A stretch of 64,000 nucleotides of DNA, taken from positions 1,426,001-1,490,000 of the forward strand of contig CAWGMT010000012.1 in the NCBI GenBank assembly GCA_963823675.1, in the 5' to 3' direction. The notes under the pieces were generated by a model. That model searched no databases and was not told where the DNA came from. It saw nothing but the letters and a program-made list of their open reading frames with translations. The DNA comes from CAWGMT01 sp963823675. GTDB lineage: Bacteria > Planctomycetota > Planctomycetia > Isosphaerales > Isosphaeraceae. A program made the position numbers and the translations under genes. Positions within the stretch are counted from its first letter, which is position 1. Each line of letters opens with the position of its first letter. Below, in pieces: positions 9,601 to 16,961 of this stretch.

Positions 9601-10095
9601 CTCGAGGCGACGAGCAGTCCCGAAGGCTTCGGCCGCTTCGTCTTCCGGTCCTTCCCCGCGCATGGCGGCGACGTCACCGCGCACACAGTCCTGCGCGATG
9701 GCACGACCGCGCTCTTCTACGAGCAAGGTCCCTCCTACGAACGGCACCTGATCGAGGGGATCCAGGCGGCGGTCGCCGAGCTCTTGAGCCTGGAAGGCCT
9801 GGCCGTTGAGACGATCGCTCGGGTCTTCCCACCGCACCGTTCGCGATCCTTCGTGGCAGCGCTCTCGCAAGCGCTGGGCTTGCCGCTGGATCGCTTCGTG
9901 TTGCTGCCCGATGAGAGCCATGATTATTTCACCTCGTCACTCGCCGCAACGCTTGAGGCCGCCCACGCGGCCGGGCTGGTCGGGCCGGGCGACATCGGCC
10001 TGTTGATCGCGGCGGGCGCGGGGGTGCAGATCGGGTGCGCGACCTATCATTTCGGCAGCGGCACACCAGGCGCGGCCTTTCCAGAAGACCATTGA
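6481..10095 (+). CDS. Lipopeptide synthetase part 3: adenylation, PCP, KAS III-like domain, degenerate KAS III-like domain
   Basis: The adenylation domain continues (YTSGSTGMPKG, NEYGPTEATV, GRKDDQVKIRGHRIELGEVE, and PNGKVDR with its Lys near 7590). Specificity residues read by eye are D-S-A-L-I-A-E-V-W-K, which I do not match confidently to an amino acid. A carrier domain has its Ser in GLDSI at codon 7765. From about 8041 a thiolase-fold domain of the FabH/KAS III type follows, with nucleophile Cys in ISNACAGTF (codon 8398), His in MHQTSE (8821) and Asn in GNTATNSH (8932). From about 9150 a second domain of the same fold has Gly at the Cys position (NSGVGSLNA, 9445) and no obvious Asn, though a His remains (9835). 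No thioesterase or reductase domain is present, so release is presumably by the KAS III pair (inference). The first codons overlap the out-of-frame end of part 2. Confidence 0.85.
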   Translation: MTVPAPTQPQSIRGTKPALPAQIGENLAYVIYTSGSTGMPKGVMVTHRNLVYSTHARLQYYDEPMSRFLLLSSVAFDSSVAGIFGTLCQGGTLVLPPPGAERDPALLGRLIADHQVSHLLCVPSLYELLLAEVAADRLEGLRVAIVAGEPCRPALVKRHHAALPQTALVNEYGPTEATVWCSAHRCRPSEERMLVPIGRPVAHARLYVLDPGGEPAPIGVVGELYVGGPCVARGYLNRPELTAERFLPDRFAAAAEDRLYRTGDLARWLPDGNLEFRGRKDDQVKIRGHRIELGEVESALSRHPAVREAVVTVREDVPGAVRLVAYLVPDPAKESVSGSAEWRRWARSRLPEAMVPGVFVIVDRLPRLPNGKVDREALPAPDPVQSPPGGEPIAPRNPVEERLTRIASEVLGRDRVGVHDDLFDLGLDSILAIQFATRARKAGLELSPAQFFQHPTIAALAEHAGVFSDETAQRLAGVETQILDHSAAVDAVVVAPQAVPPAVMRRDVQATRPALPVPATSTTIIESFGVYLPARVVSTAEVVSGCHLPLDFPLERMTGIRTRRMAGETEFAIDLAEKAVIDCFARSVHEPGEIDLLICCNISRCDGPGNQFSYEPTTAARLQRRFGLERATAFDISNACAGTFTAITVADAFLKTGVARRALIVSGEYITHLTRTAQKEITDFLDPRIACLTLGDSGVAIILESAPGEGVGFQDLDLYTLGKYSDLCVAKATDRPHGGAIMLTDSIRGAALSIHEAVDHSLRALDRRGWSADSLAQIIMHQTSETTLDGAVGQINRSAGRTICDRRNTMYDLAERGNTATNSHFIALRDAIDAGLIKSGSRVLFGISGSGQTVGTALYTFDDLPDRIRQPRQRQEPPHPRPHSRPAGPEVVTPRVRIESVGTTLHDSAQPHDSMELVRQAGERCLSASRHRREELGLIIHSGIYRNDFLSEPAVAAIAAGALEINHDGHLSPGDSPRQTLAFDLMNSGVGSLNACHVATEMIRAGKAANALILAAEIENNAALGPEHLVGLMEMGSALLLEATSSPEGFGRFVFRSFPAHGGDVTAHTVLRDGTTALFYEQGPSYERHLIEGIQAAVAELLSLEGLAVETIARVFPPHRSRSFVAALSQALGLPLDRFVLLPDESHDYFTSSLAATLEAAHAAGLVGPGDIGLLIAAGAGVQIGCATYHFGSGTPGAAFPEDH

Positions 10096-10264
10096 GAGAA
10101 TCGCCCTCTCGGCGGTTGACGAACTCGCTGGATCTGTCCGTCGCTTGAGACGGAAATCGGGAAATGCGTTGTCGAGGTTTCCATCCCTCGGCTCCGCCAG
10201 TCTCCACTGTTGCATTGGCGTTTGCTCTGCGCGATCGTGCGGCCACAAGACGCGAGTGCCGACG

Positions 10265-10501
10265 GTGATTCCTTCCATCTTTGTGCAGACGAATCAGCAC
10301 ACGAAAATCCGCGACGAGCTGCTGCGGGCTCTGGGAAGACCGGAACCGAAGCCTAGCCTCAGATCGTGCCTGCTAAAAGCCCCTCTCGTCGTCGTTTCCG
10401 CCACACTCATGTTCGTCGTAACCTATTTGAGCATCTGGGCGATCGCCGTACTGGTAGTCGTTGGCATAATACTGCTCTTGACGAAGCTATTCGGCGAGTA
10501 G
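10265..10501 (+). CDS. Small predicted membrane protein
   Basis: A 79-residue frame starting with GTG (an open frame also extends upstream to 10145). The C-terminal half is strongly hydrophobic: two probable membrane helices (PLVVVSATLMFVVTYLSIW and AIAVLVVVGIILLLTKL) follow a hydrophilic N-terminus rich in charged residues. No family is recognised. It lies 170 bases after the assembly-line gene on the same strand, so it could be a small companion gene, but the start and even the coding status are uncertain. Confidence 0.4.
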   Translation: MIPSIFVQTNQHTKIRDELLRALGRPEPKPSLRSCLLKAPLVVVSATLMFVVTYLSIWAIAVLVVVGIILLLTKLFGE

Positions 10502-10722
10502 CTCCAAGGACCCACATCGGGGCATCGTCATGGACCCATTATCCTGTCGTCGAGACAGAGGTCGCTGAAGAAGCGCGTCGGCCATTCCCCGGGCGCTGCA
10601 ACGGGCGACGAGCAAATCGTTGAAATGTGGCACGCCGTATGTAAGGATAAGTCCTGGAATCGACTGGCGCCTCCATTCCAGCGACGGCGCCCCTTCCGGC
10701 CGGCACAACAGGAGACACCACC

Positions 10723-11166
10723 ATGTTCGCGAACAAGGAGCATCGAGCGATGGGCAATTGTGGATCGGACAGTAGGAGCAGCAAAGGGCGGCGGTGTCTT
10801 CCGGTCGTCGGCACGCTCGAGGACCGCAGCTTGCTCTCCGTGGCCGGGGCCGCGATTGCCCCCGCGGCCGCCAGCCTGCACGGCCCGATTCTAAACCACA
10901 CCCCGATCGCGGCGGAAGTTCATCGCTTAGCCAAACCGGTCGCCCAGGGCGAGCGCGCTGGCATCGTGGGAGCCCGGCCCTTGGGGACCATCCGTTACCC
11001 GGGCGGCTCGGTGACCATCAATCGCCACGGTGTCCACGTGAAATACCCCGGAGGGTCGGTGCACGTCAATCGCCACGGGACGATTGTTACGTTCCCTGGC
11101 GGGTCCGTCGTAGCGGGATTCGGCGGGGTGGTCGTACGCTTCCCAGGTGGATCAGTCATCGTGTGA
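10723..11166 (+). CDS. Secreted protein with LEDRSLLS motif and 16-residue PGGSV repeats
   Basis: Protein of 147 residues preceded by a good ribosome binding site (CAGGAG, 9 bases before ATG). The N-terminus is basic, then carries GTLEDRSLLSVAG at about residues 30-42, the short planctomycete signature found near the start of many exported surface proteins. The C-terminal 60 residues form a regular array in which each unit starts PGGSV and repeats every 16 residues (PGGSVTINRHGVHVKY, PGGSVHVNRHGTIVTF, PGGSVVAGFGGVVVRF, PGGSVIV), suggesting a small stacked beta structure. No enzymatic motif is visible. Function unknown; cell-surface or extracellular location is inferred from the signature. Confidence 0.7.
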   Translation: MFANKEHRAMGNCGSDSRSSKGRRCLPVVGTLEDRSLLSVAGAAIAPAAASLHGPILNHTPIAAEVHRLAKPVAQGERAGIVGARPLGTIRYPGGSVTINRHGVHVKYPGGSVHVNRHGTIVTFPGGSVVAGFGGVVVRFPGGSVIV

Positions 11167-11204
11167 CGCGCAGAGCGGAGGACCAGGAACGGCGGAAGAA
11201 TCCC

Positions 11205-11571
11205 GGGTGGAAGCCGCGAATGCGGCGGCAGATTGTCGCCTGGCGGCGTAAGCTCCAGGTCCCGGTCCCATCGCACCACCGCGATTCCTTCTTGCCGGTT
11301 TCCCAGCCCCGAACGGGGCGACAGAACGTAGCCTGGCGGCGTGAGCCCCAGGTCTCTCGATGCGGTCAACAGAGGCCCCTTGAATGTCGGGGGCAAGCCC
11401 CGCAGGGGCAACACGCTGGCGAACGCATGGCCAACCGCTCGCTGCCGGGTGAAAGCCGCGAATGCGGCGGCAGATTGTAGCCTGGCGGCGTGAGCCCCAG
11501 GTCTCTCGGTGCGGTCAACAGAGGCCCCTTGAATGTCGGGGGCAAGCCCCGAACGGGGCGACACGCTGGCG
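11205..11571. repeat. Direct repeat array in intergenic DNA
   Basis: A 94-95 base unit occurs at 11328-11421 and 11477-11571, nearly identical (TAGCCTGGCGGCGTGAGCC core). A shared upstream block (GCGAATGCGGCGGCAGATTG) occurs at about 11217 and 11457, so the real period is about 240 bases with one and a half units visible. A third, diverged TGGCGGCGTAAGC copy is at 11235-11255. No coding sense was found. It resembles the dispersed intergenic repeats common in large planctomycete genomes. Confidence 0.7.
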
Positions 11572-11575
11572 GGTC

Positions 11576-11662
11576 GCAGAAAAGATGTCAGGCACCTTTT
11601 CTGCGAAGCGCCCGTTTGCGCCGTTCCGACAAAAGCTTCCCGCCACCTTTTCCGCCGAGCGG
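11576..11662. repeat. Dispersed element, copy A (AAAAG-TGTCAGG type)
   Basis: An element of about 80 bases starting AGAAAAGATGTCAGG and ending CCACCTTTTCC. A second copy in the same orientation lies at 13003-13081. Its ends are loosely inverted (AAAAGGTGTC and GACACCTTTT in the better-preserved copy), so each can fold back on itself. Confidence 0.65.
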
Positions 11663-11699
11663 GCTCAGCCCTGCGCCGAATAGCGAGCGGGTTCGTCCG

Positions 11700-12131
11700 T
11701 CAGGGCGAATAAAGACCACCGTAGCCGTAGCCATACGCCGGGTAGCCATAAGCCCCATAAAAGCCATAGCCCCTCGCGGAGTAGCCGTAGCCCCAGCCCG
11801 GATAAGTAAAGTTAGCGGCGGGGTAGCTGTAGCTCCAACCCGGATAGCTGTAGCTGAAGGCTGGATAGGCGTAGCCTGGATAGCTGTAGCTTACGGTTAT
11901 AGAGTTGGAGCTGAACCCCGGATAGCCGTAGCCCGTTCCGCCATAGCCAACACCCATCGGCGGATACCCATACAAGCCGCCATAGCCAAATGCGGAATGG
12001 TCGTAGCCTACCCCCGCTCCGTTGTAAATGTGGAATTGAGCATTCGCCGTGCTTGATAACGCAAGCAGCATCGCCATGGCGACAACGACCGCACACGGCA
12101 ACTTTCCGCAACGCTTGATGAAGTGACGCAT
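11700..12131 (-). CDS. Secreted Gly/Tyr/Pro-rich repeat protein
   Basis: 143 residues from the ATG at 12131, chosen because GGAGGGG lies 6 bases upstream and a classic signal peptide follows (basic MRHFIKRCGK, hydrophobic VVVAMAMLLALSS, cleavage near TANAQF). The mature part is almost wholly low complexity: short units such as YPGYAYP, YSYPGW and GYGYPGF repeat across it, giving very high Gly, Tyr, Ser and Pro content with no charged core. Such proteins are typically extracellular matrix or envelope components; no catalytic motif is present. The repeats are also visible in the DNA as degenerate TAGCC/TAGCTG units. Confidence 0.7.
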   Translation of the reverse strand: MRHFIKRCGKLPCAVVVAMAMLLALSSTANAQFHIYNGAGVGYDHSAFGYGGLYGYPPMGVGYGGTGYGYPGFSSNSITVSYSYPGYAYPAFSYSYPGWSYSYPAANFTYPGWGYGYSARGYGFYGAYGYPAYGYGYGGLYSP

Positions 12132-12341
12132 CGTGATCCCCTCCAGACATGGGTCGGCTCGCTCGGTCCCGACCGCGGAACTCGAGCTTCGAGCCTCGCT
12201 GACTCTTGCGATTATAGAGCGCCCTCGTCCACACGACATCCCAGCACGCGACTTTTCCAGATCTCCGCCGATCTTCGGGCAAGCACCCGGACGGAACCAT
12301 ACACGTCTGTGGGCGAATTCCGGACCGACGCCCGGCTGGAC

Positions 12342-12716
12342 TCAGCGAATGTGAATGAGCGGCTCCGGCTCATCGCAGCAAGACTTCTGGTTAAGGATGC
12401 CGGCGCGGATGGGGCGTACGACCGAGGCGGATTTCGCGAGCGCCCCGATCAGCTTGCGCTCCTCGGCTGCGGGGGCTGGCCAGCGTGCCTTGGCGGCGAG
12501 ACCGAGCTCATGCGACTCGGCTGCGGTGAGGGGCTCGACGGGCGGCGGTTCGGGCGGCTGGGCCACCTGGGACGGCTGGCTCACCGCCAGTCGTGGCGAT
12601 GAATCGGTCGCTTCCTGGTGCCACGAGCGATACGACGCGACGAGCGCGGCAATCACGCAAACCCACGCAAGCGCGATGGTCGCTCGGGCCGATCGGCGGC
12701 TACGGCGCAGACTCAT
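12342..12716 (-). CDS. Small single-pass membrane protein, unknown
   Basis: From the ATG at 12716 the protein has 124 residues: a basic start (MSLRRSRRSARA), one probable membrane helix (TIALAWVCVIAALVASY), a Pro-rich linker (SQVAQPPEPPPVEP) and a short hydrophilic tail. A GTG at 12746, preceded by AGGAGG, would add ten residues and may be the true start. No family is recognised. The topology suggests an N-in anchored protein with an external tail. Confidence 0.5.
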   Translation of the reverse strand: MSLRRSRRSARATIALAWVCVIAALVASYRSWHQEATDSSPRLAVSQPSQVAQPPEPPPVEPLTAAESHELGLAAKARWPAPAAEERKLIGALAKSASVVRPIRAGILNQKSCCDEPEPLIHIR

Positions 12717-13165
12717 TCGACCTGATTCAATGCCACTCTCGTCCACGTCCACGGCCTCCTCATCGTTCAATCCTGACGACGTTGAACGCGGGCGCCTAGG
12801 GGAGATCGGACATGCATGGTCAGAGAGGGAACAACAGTCTGTTCGGCCATAAAACGGTCCTGAAACGCCGCGAACTCTGAGCCGGAGTACTCGGCCTCGC
12901 AAGTGGAATACTTGGCGAGCCCACGCGTTGTCCAGACGTCAGACGCAAGTGTGAACGCCACAGGCCGCGCGTCGTGGGGATCTGAGGGAAAGGTCTTTCG
13001 TCGCAGAAAAGGTGTCAGGAAGCTTTTGTGCGAAGCACCCGTTTGGGCCGTTCCGGCAAAAAGTTTCCGACACCTTTTCCCGGTTGCGCTTCGGGCTAGA
13101 ATGGTCGCCCGGATGATTGCGCTCGGTGTTACCCAAACAGCCGCGCGCTTGAACCATGCCCAAAT
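12717..13165. other. Intergenic region with a dispersed repeat
   Basis: About 450 bases without a convincing gene. It contains the repeat copy at 13003-13081 and the probable leader of the small membrane protein gene on the minus strand. Confidence 0.4.
13003..13081. repeat. Dispersed element, copy B (AAAAGGTGTCAGG type)
   Basis: Copy in the same orientation as the element at 11576-11662. The inner block GCGAAGCACCCGTTTG is shared with few changes, and the outer AAAAGGTGTC and GACACCTTTT are inverted. Related palindromes occur at 27100, 56058, 59468 and 63877. Confidence 0.65.
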
Positions 13166-13921
13166 CTACGGCTTATCGCCACCCTCGGGATAGGAGATTT
13201 CCAGGGTGTAGTTCGAGTATCTCGGCTTCGCGTTCAGATCCTCGTAGCTATATCCGTACTTCTTGAAGTGGAAGAGCTTGATCGTGGTATCGGCCATCGG
13301 CGTGATGCCGATCTGGGCCAGTCGGTGGGAGAAGCTGAAGTCCTCGGTGAGGTACCGGGTCCCGCCGTGTCCGTCGGGCACGCACAGGGGAAGGAAGAAC
13401 GGATAGATCCCCTTGACGACTCCCCAGTGGCATTCCGGCAACTTGAGCTCGTCCATCATCCGCCGGAGGACTTCGGCCCGGATCCGCAGAAACCCGGTCG
13501 GCGCATAGAGAAGGGGATAAAGCCCGGGGGCGTCCGGGCCGAAAACGACCTTGTCGACGCCCCGGGCGAACGTACCGGCGATATCCCGCCCCTTGTTATG
13601 CACGTAGATCCCGGCGATGACCGGTTCGGGCCTGGCCAGCAAGCGGAGCGCATCGCGGGGGTCGAAGCCGATGTCGGCGTCGATGAATAAAAAGCTGTCG
13701 AAGCCGTCCTTCAGGGCATGCGAGAGCAGCATGCTCCGCAAGAGGTCGATGGCCGAAAGAGACGCGCGCCGCACGGGTACCCCATTTTTTAGCAGAGTCC
13801 GCAGCCCATCCTCACACTCCTTGTCGACCGCCGAGAAAAACGGCACGAGCACGACGGGTTTGGCGTGTTCCGGCGGTTGCGGCAACGGCCCGACGGCCGT
13901 CACGTCGATCGACCCGATCAC
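13166..13921 (-). CDS. Glycosyltransferase-like protein (GT-A fold, DxD motif)
   Basis: 251 residues from a GTG start, preceded by AAAGGAAG seven bases upstream. The sequence VVLVPFFSAVDKECEDGL opens a Rossmann-like GT-A fold, and SFLFIDADIGFDP contains the Asp-x-Asp signature that binds metal and nucleotide sugar. RYLTEDFSFSHRLAQIG resembles the later catalytic Glu/Asp-Asp region. This suggests transfer of a sugar to a surface polysaccharide or glycan; donor and acceptor cannot be read. No signal peptide or membrane helix. The gene stands alone, with the next gene divergent 257 bases away. Confidence 0.65.
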   Translation of the reverse strand: MIGSIDVTAVGPLPQPPEHAKPVVLVPFFSAVDKECEDGLRTLLKNGVPVRRASLSAIDLLRSMLLSHALKDGFDSFLFIDADIGFDPRDALRLLARPEPVIAGIYVHNKGRDIAGTFARGVDKVVFGPDAPGLYPLLYAPTGFLRIRAEVLRRMMDELKLPECHWGVVKGIYPFFLPLCVPDGHGGTRYLTEDFSFSHRLAQIGITPMADTTIKLFHFKKYGYSYEDLNAKPRYSNYTLEISYPEGGDKP

Positions 13922-14178
13922 GATTTGCTTCCTTTCTCCGCGAGCGCGACGTGCCCACGCATGGCTCTGTCGCCGTAGACTTTATGAAATAACAGCAAGA
14001 GTCACAATCGACTGGATCAAACAATCGCGAGGTTCGCCATGATAGCAGTTTGCGCGGCAACCGGCCGTCCCGATTTTTTGCTGGCTCAAACGGCCCGCGC
14101 CGCGGTATCCTCATGGGGAGCACCAGGCGCTTGGATTCGCCCCGCCCTGGCTGGCGCGACAGCGTGGGACATTGAGCC

Positions 14179-14793
14179 ATGTCAATCGACGATACCCGAT
14201 TAACCGTCATCGCCGGGGTTCGCACCCAGGACCCGGAACGCTGGCGCGAGTTTGACTCGATCTACCGGCCGATGCTCTTCGCATACCTGCGCAAGCAGGG
14301 GCTCAAGGAATTCGAGGCCAACGACGTCGTCCAGGACGTCTTCGTGAAGGTTCTCGGCAAGATCCACACCTACGACCGGGCCAAATGCAAGTTCCGTAGT
14401 TGGCTGTTCAGCCTGGCCCACAACGCCATGGTCGACAGGGCCCGCCAGCAGGCCAGCTACCAGAAGGCCCTGGACGGATGGGCAGCCATCGTGCTGAAGG
14501 CGTCCTCTACCGATAGCATCAGGATGGAGCAAGAGTGGCTCGAGCTGCACCGGAAGCGTATCCTGGCGCATGCGCTCAAGACGACCCAGGAGTGCACGTC
14601 ATCCAAGGCCTGGTCGTGCTTCGAACAGCGTCTTCTGCGGAACCGCCCGGCCGCCCTGGTCGCGGCGGACCTGAATCTCAAGCCCCGAGCCGTCTACGTC
14701 TACGCCTGCCGCGTATTGAAGCAAGTCCGTACCCTGTGCGAACAATTCGACGAGGACATCACCCAGGCGGTCGAGGCTGATCTAACGGGATAA
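14179..14793 (+). CDS. ECF RNA polymerase sigma factor
   Basis: 204 residues. Region 2 is clear: FDSIYRPMLFAYLRKQG, then EANDVVQDVFVKVLGKI (core binding and -10 recognition) and FRSWLFSLAHNAMVDRARQ. Region 4 is weaker (CFEQRLLRNRPAALVAADLN, then KPRAVYVYACRVLKQVRTL). The stop lies four bases before the start of the cytochrome/DUF1549 gene, so the two are probably cotranscribed, a common planctomycete arrangement in which the sigma factor leads a DUF1549-DUF1553-DUF1501 operon. Which promoters it recognises cannot be inferred. Confidence 0.85.
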   Translation: MSIDDTRLTVIAGVRTQDPERWREFDSIYRPMLFAYLRKQGLKEFEANDVVQDVFVKVLGKIHTYDRAKCKFRSWLFSLAHNAMVDRARQQASYQKALDGWAAIVLKASSTDSIRMEQEWLELHRKRILAHALKTTQECTSSKAWSCFEQRLLRNRPAALVAADLNLKPRAVYVYACRVLKQVRTLCEQFDEDITQAVEADLTG

Positions 14794-14797
14794 AACC

Positions 14798-15868
14798 ATG
14801 CGGCTGTTGATCTTCACCGGGATCGTCCTCGCTTGGGTAACCACGTGCCCGATGGTCCAGGGTGGTGATCTTCCCGCCGGGCGCGGGGCGTCATTCAACG
14901 ACCAGGTGCGGCCGGTCCTGGCACGGCATTGTTTCAAGTGCCATGGGCCGGACGAAAAGGCGCGCAAGGCGAAACTGCGGCTCGACCTGGCGGATGATGC
15001 GCTCAAACCTGCCGGATCGGGCGAGCGGCCGATCGTGCCGGGCCGCCCGGATGAGAGCGAAATGGTGCGCCGGGTCTTTGCGGAGGATCCCGGCGAGCTC
15101 ATGCCGCCGCCCGAGGCGAAGCTGCCGCTCTCGGCGGGCGACCGGCAGCTTCTGAAGCAATGGATCGCCGAGGGGGCGAAATATGAGGCGCACTGGGCAT
15201 TCCGGCAACCGGTCCGACCCCCGATCCCCAAGGTTCATGACCCGACCTGGATGCGCAACTCGATCGACGCGTTCGTTCTGGCCCGGCTCCACGCCGCGGG
15301 ATTGCGGCCCTCCCCCCCCGCCGATCGGGCCACCCTGCTCCGCCGGGTTTCGCTCGACCTGACGGGGCTGCCGCCGACGCCTGACGAGGTCGACGCGTTT
15401 CTCGCGGACCACTCGCCCGACGCCTACCTAGAGCAGGTGGACCGGCTGCTCGCATCGCCGCATTACGGCGAGCGCTGGGCGCGGCGCTGGCTCGACCTGG
15501 CGCGCTACGCCGACACCAACGGCTACGAGAAGGATCGCCAGCGCTCGATCTGGCCGTACCGCGACTGGGTGATCCGGGCGCTCAACGCCGATCTTCCCTT
15601 TGATCGGTTCACGATCGAGCAGCTCGCTGGCGACATGCTCGAGGGCGCGACGCGAGAGCAGAAGGTTGCCACCGGTTTCCATCGCAACACGATGCTCAAC
15701 GAGGAAGGCGGCATCGACCCGCTGGAATTCCGCTTTTATGCGATGGCCGACAGGGTCGCCACGACGGGAACGGTCTGGCTGGGGCTGACGCTCGGCTGCG
15801 CCAGTGCCATACGCACAAGTTCGACCCGATCCCGCAGCGCGATTATTACCAGTTCATGGCGCTCTTGA
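14798..15868 (+). CDS. Planctomycete cytochrome c (PSCyt1) plus DUF1549, part 1
   Basis: A signal peptide (MRLLIFTGIVLAWVTTCPMVQGG) precedes a haem-binding domain with CFKCH at about residues 46-50 (ARHCFKCHGPDEKARKAKLRLD; distal Met in ELMPPPEAKLP). DUF1549 follows from about residue 145 (SIDAFVLARLHAAGL, RRVSLDLTGLPPTPDEVDAF, HYGERWARRWLDLARYADTNGYE). The frame breaks near 15805: TGCGCCAGTGCCAT should read with one more C to give the second haem motif CxxCH, after which the protein continues in the next fragment. The whole gene runs 14798-17854. Probable periplasmic or surface redox protein of unknown substrate; the family occurs almost only in planctomycetes and relatives, often linked to complex polysaccharide use. 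Confidence 0.85.
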   Translation: MRLLIFTGIVLAWVTTCPMVQGGDLPAGRGASFNDQVRPVLARHCFKCHGPDEKARKAKLRLDLADDALKPAGSGERPIVPGRPDESEMVRRVFAEDPGELMPPPEAKLPLSAGDRQLLKQWIAEGAKYEAHWAFRQPVRPPIPKVHDPTWMRNSIDAFVLARLHAAGLRPSPPADRATLLRRVSLDLTGLPPTPDEVDAFLADHSPDAYLEQVDRLLASPHYGERWARRWLDLARYADTNGYEKDRQRSIWPYRDWVIRALNADLPFDRFTIEQLAGDMLEGATREQKVATGFHRNTMLNEEGGIDPLEFRFYAMADRVATTGTVWLGLTLGCASAIRTSSTRSRSAIITSSWRS

Positions 15869-16944
15869 ATAACGCCGACGAGCCCGAGATGGCAGTCCCT
15901 TCCGCCGACACCGAGCGGCGCCGCCGCGAGCTGGAAGCCAAGATCGCCGCGCTGGTCGCCGACCTGCCCAACCGGTTCCCTACGGAGCGACACGTGAACG
16001 CCGGCGATCCGGGGTCACTGGCGAAAAACCGGCGCGAGCACCTGGAGCGCCGATTCCAGGAGTGGCTCGGACGTGCGTCCGCCGAGACGGTGCGCTGGAC
16101 GCTCCTGGAGCCGGTACAGGCGACATCCAGCTTGCCGCATCTCACGATTGAGCCGGACGGCTCGATCCTGGCCAGCGGCGACCAGAGCAAGCGGGATGTT
16201 TACACCGTCCGGCTGCGCGCCGGCCGGCCCGGGATCACCGCCATCCGCCTCGAAGCGCTCCCCGACGACCGGCTGCCCAATCGCGGGCCGGGCCGGGTTT
16301 TTTATGAGGGACCCGCCGGCGATTTCTTCCTGAGCGAGGTCCGCCTGATGGCCGGGGGAAAGCCGGTGGCGCTCAAGGAGGCGACGGCGAGCAATCCCAA
16401 GGCTCGAGGGGCCGCCGCGGCCGCAATCGACGGCGACCCCCAGACCGGATGGTCCATCGGCGGCGGTCAGGGTCGCGAACAGAAGGCGGTATTCCGGCTC
16501 GCCAGGCCGCTCGATGGCGCAAGCAGCACCGAGCTCACAATCGAGCTGCTCTTTGAGCGCTATTACGCGGCCGGTCTTGGCCGGTTCCGGATCTCGGCGA
16601 CCACCGACCGGCGGCCGGTCGCCGCGAGCGAGACGCCACGGGAGATCGAATCGATCCTGCTCGGGGCCGCAAACACGCGGAAACCCGCTGAGGTCGAAAG
16701 ACTGCGCCGGTATTTTCTGATGGTCGCGCCCGAGCTCGCCAAGGAGCGGGCGGCGATCGAGCAGCTCGAGCGCGATCTGCCGCACGGCCCGACGACGCTC
16801 GTATTACAGGAGCGCCCGCGGGAGAATCCGCGGCCGACGTTCGTGCACAGGCGCGGCGAGTTTCTCCAGCCCACGGAGCGCGTCGAGCCGGCCGTGCTCT
16901 CCATGCTACCCCCCTTGCCGGCGGGCGCCCGCGCAACCGGCTGA
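15856..16944 (+). CDS. Cytochrome/DUF1549 protein, part 2 (linker with beta-sandwich insert)
   Basis: In-frame continuation of the cytochrome gene, really beginning at about 15806 with QCHTHKFDPIPQRDYYQ. Residues read from 16144 to 16630 form a beta-rich insert (LTIEPDGSILASG, ITAIRLEALPDDRLPNRGPGR, GLGRFRISATTDRRP) that looks like a discoidin-type carbohydrate- or ligand-binding module. The frame ends near 16930 at GGCGCCCGCGC, where one extra C would restore the next segment. A related module occurs inside the kinase at 44070-50858. Confidence 0.75.
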   Translation: MALLNNADEPEMAVPSADTERRRRELEAKIAALVADLPNRFPTERHVNAGDPGSLAKNRREHLERRFQEWLGRASAETVRWTLLEPVQATSSLPHLTIEPDGSILASGDQSKRDVYTVRLRAGRPGITAIRLEALPDDRLPNRGPGRVFYEGPAGDFFLSEVRLMAGGKPVALKEATASNPKARGAAAAAIDGDPQTGWSIGGGQGREQKAVFRLARPLDGASSTELTIELLFERYYAAGLGRFRISATTDRRPVAASETPREIESILLGAANTRKPAEVERLRRYFLMVAPELAKERAAIEQLERDLPHGPTTLVLQERPRENPRPTFVHRRGEFLQPTERVEPAVLSMLPPLPAGARATG

Positions 16945-16961
16945 ACCTGGCGCGCTGGCTC

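Noticed and set aside
8791..9921. 376-codon minus-strand open frame
   Set aside because: Antisense shadow of the KAS III-like domains; no recognisable protein features.
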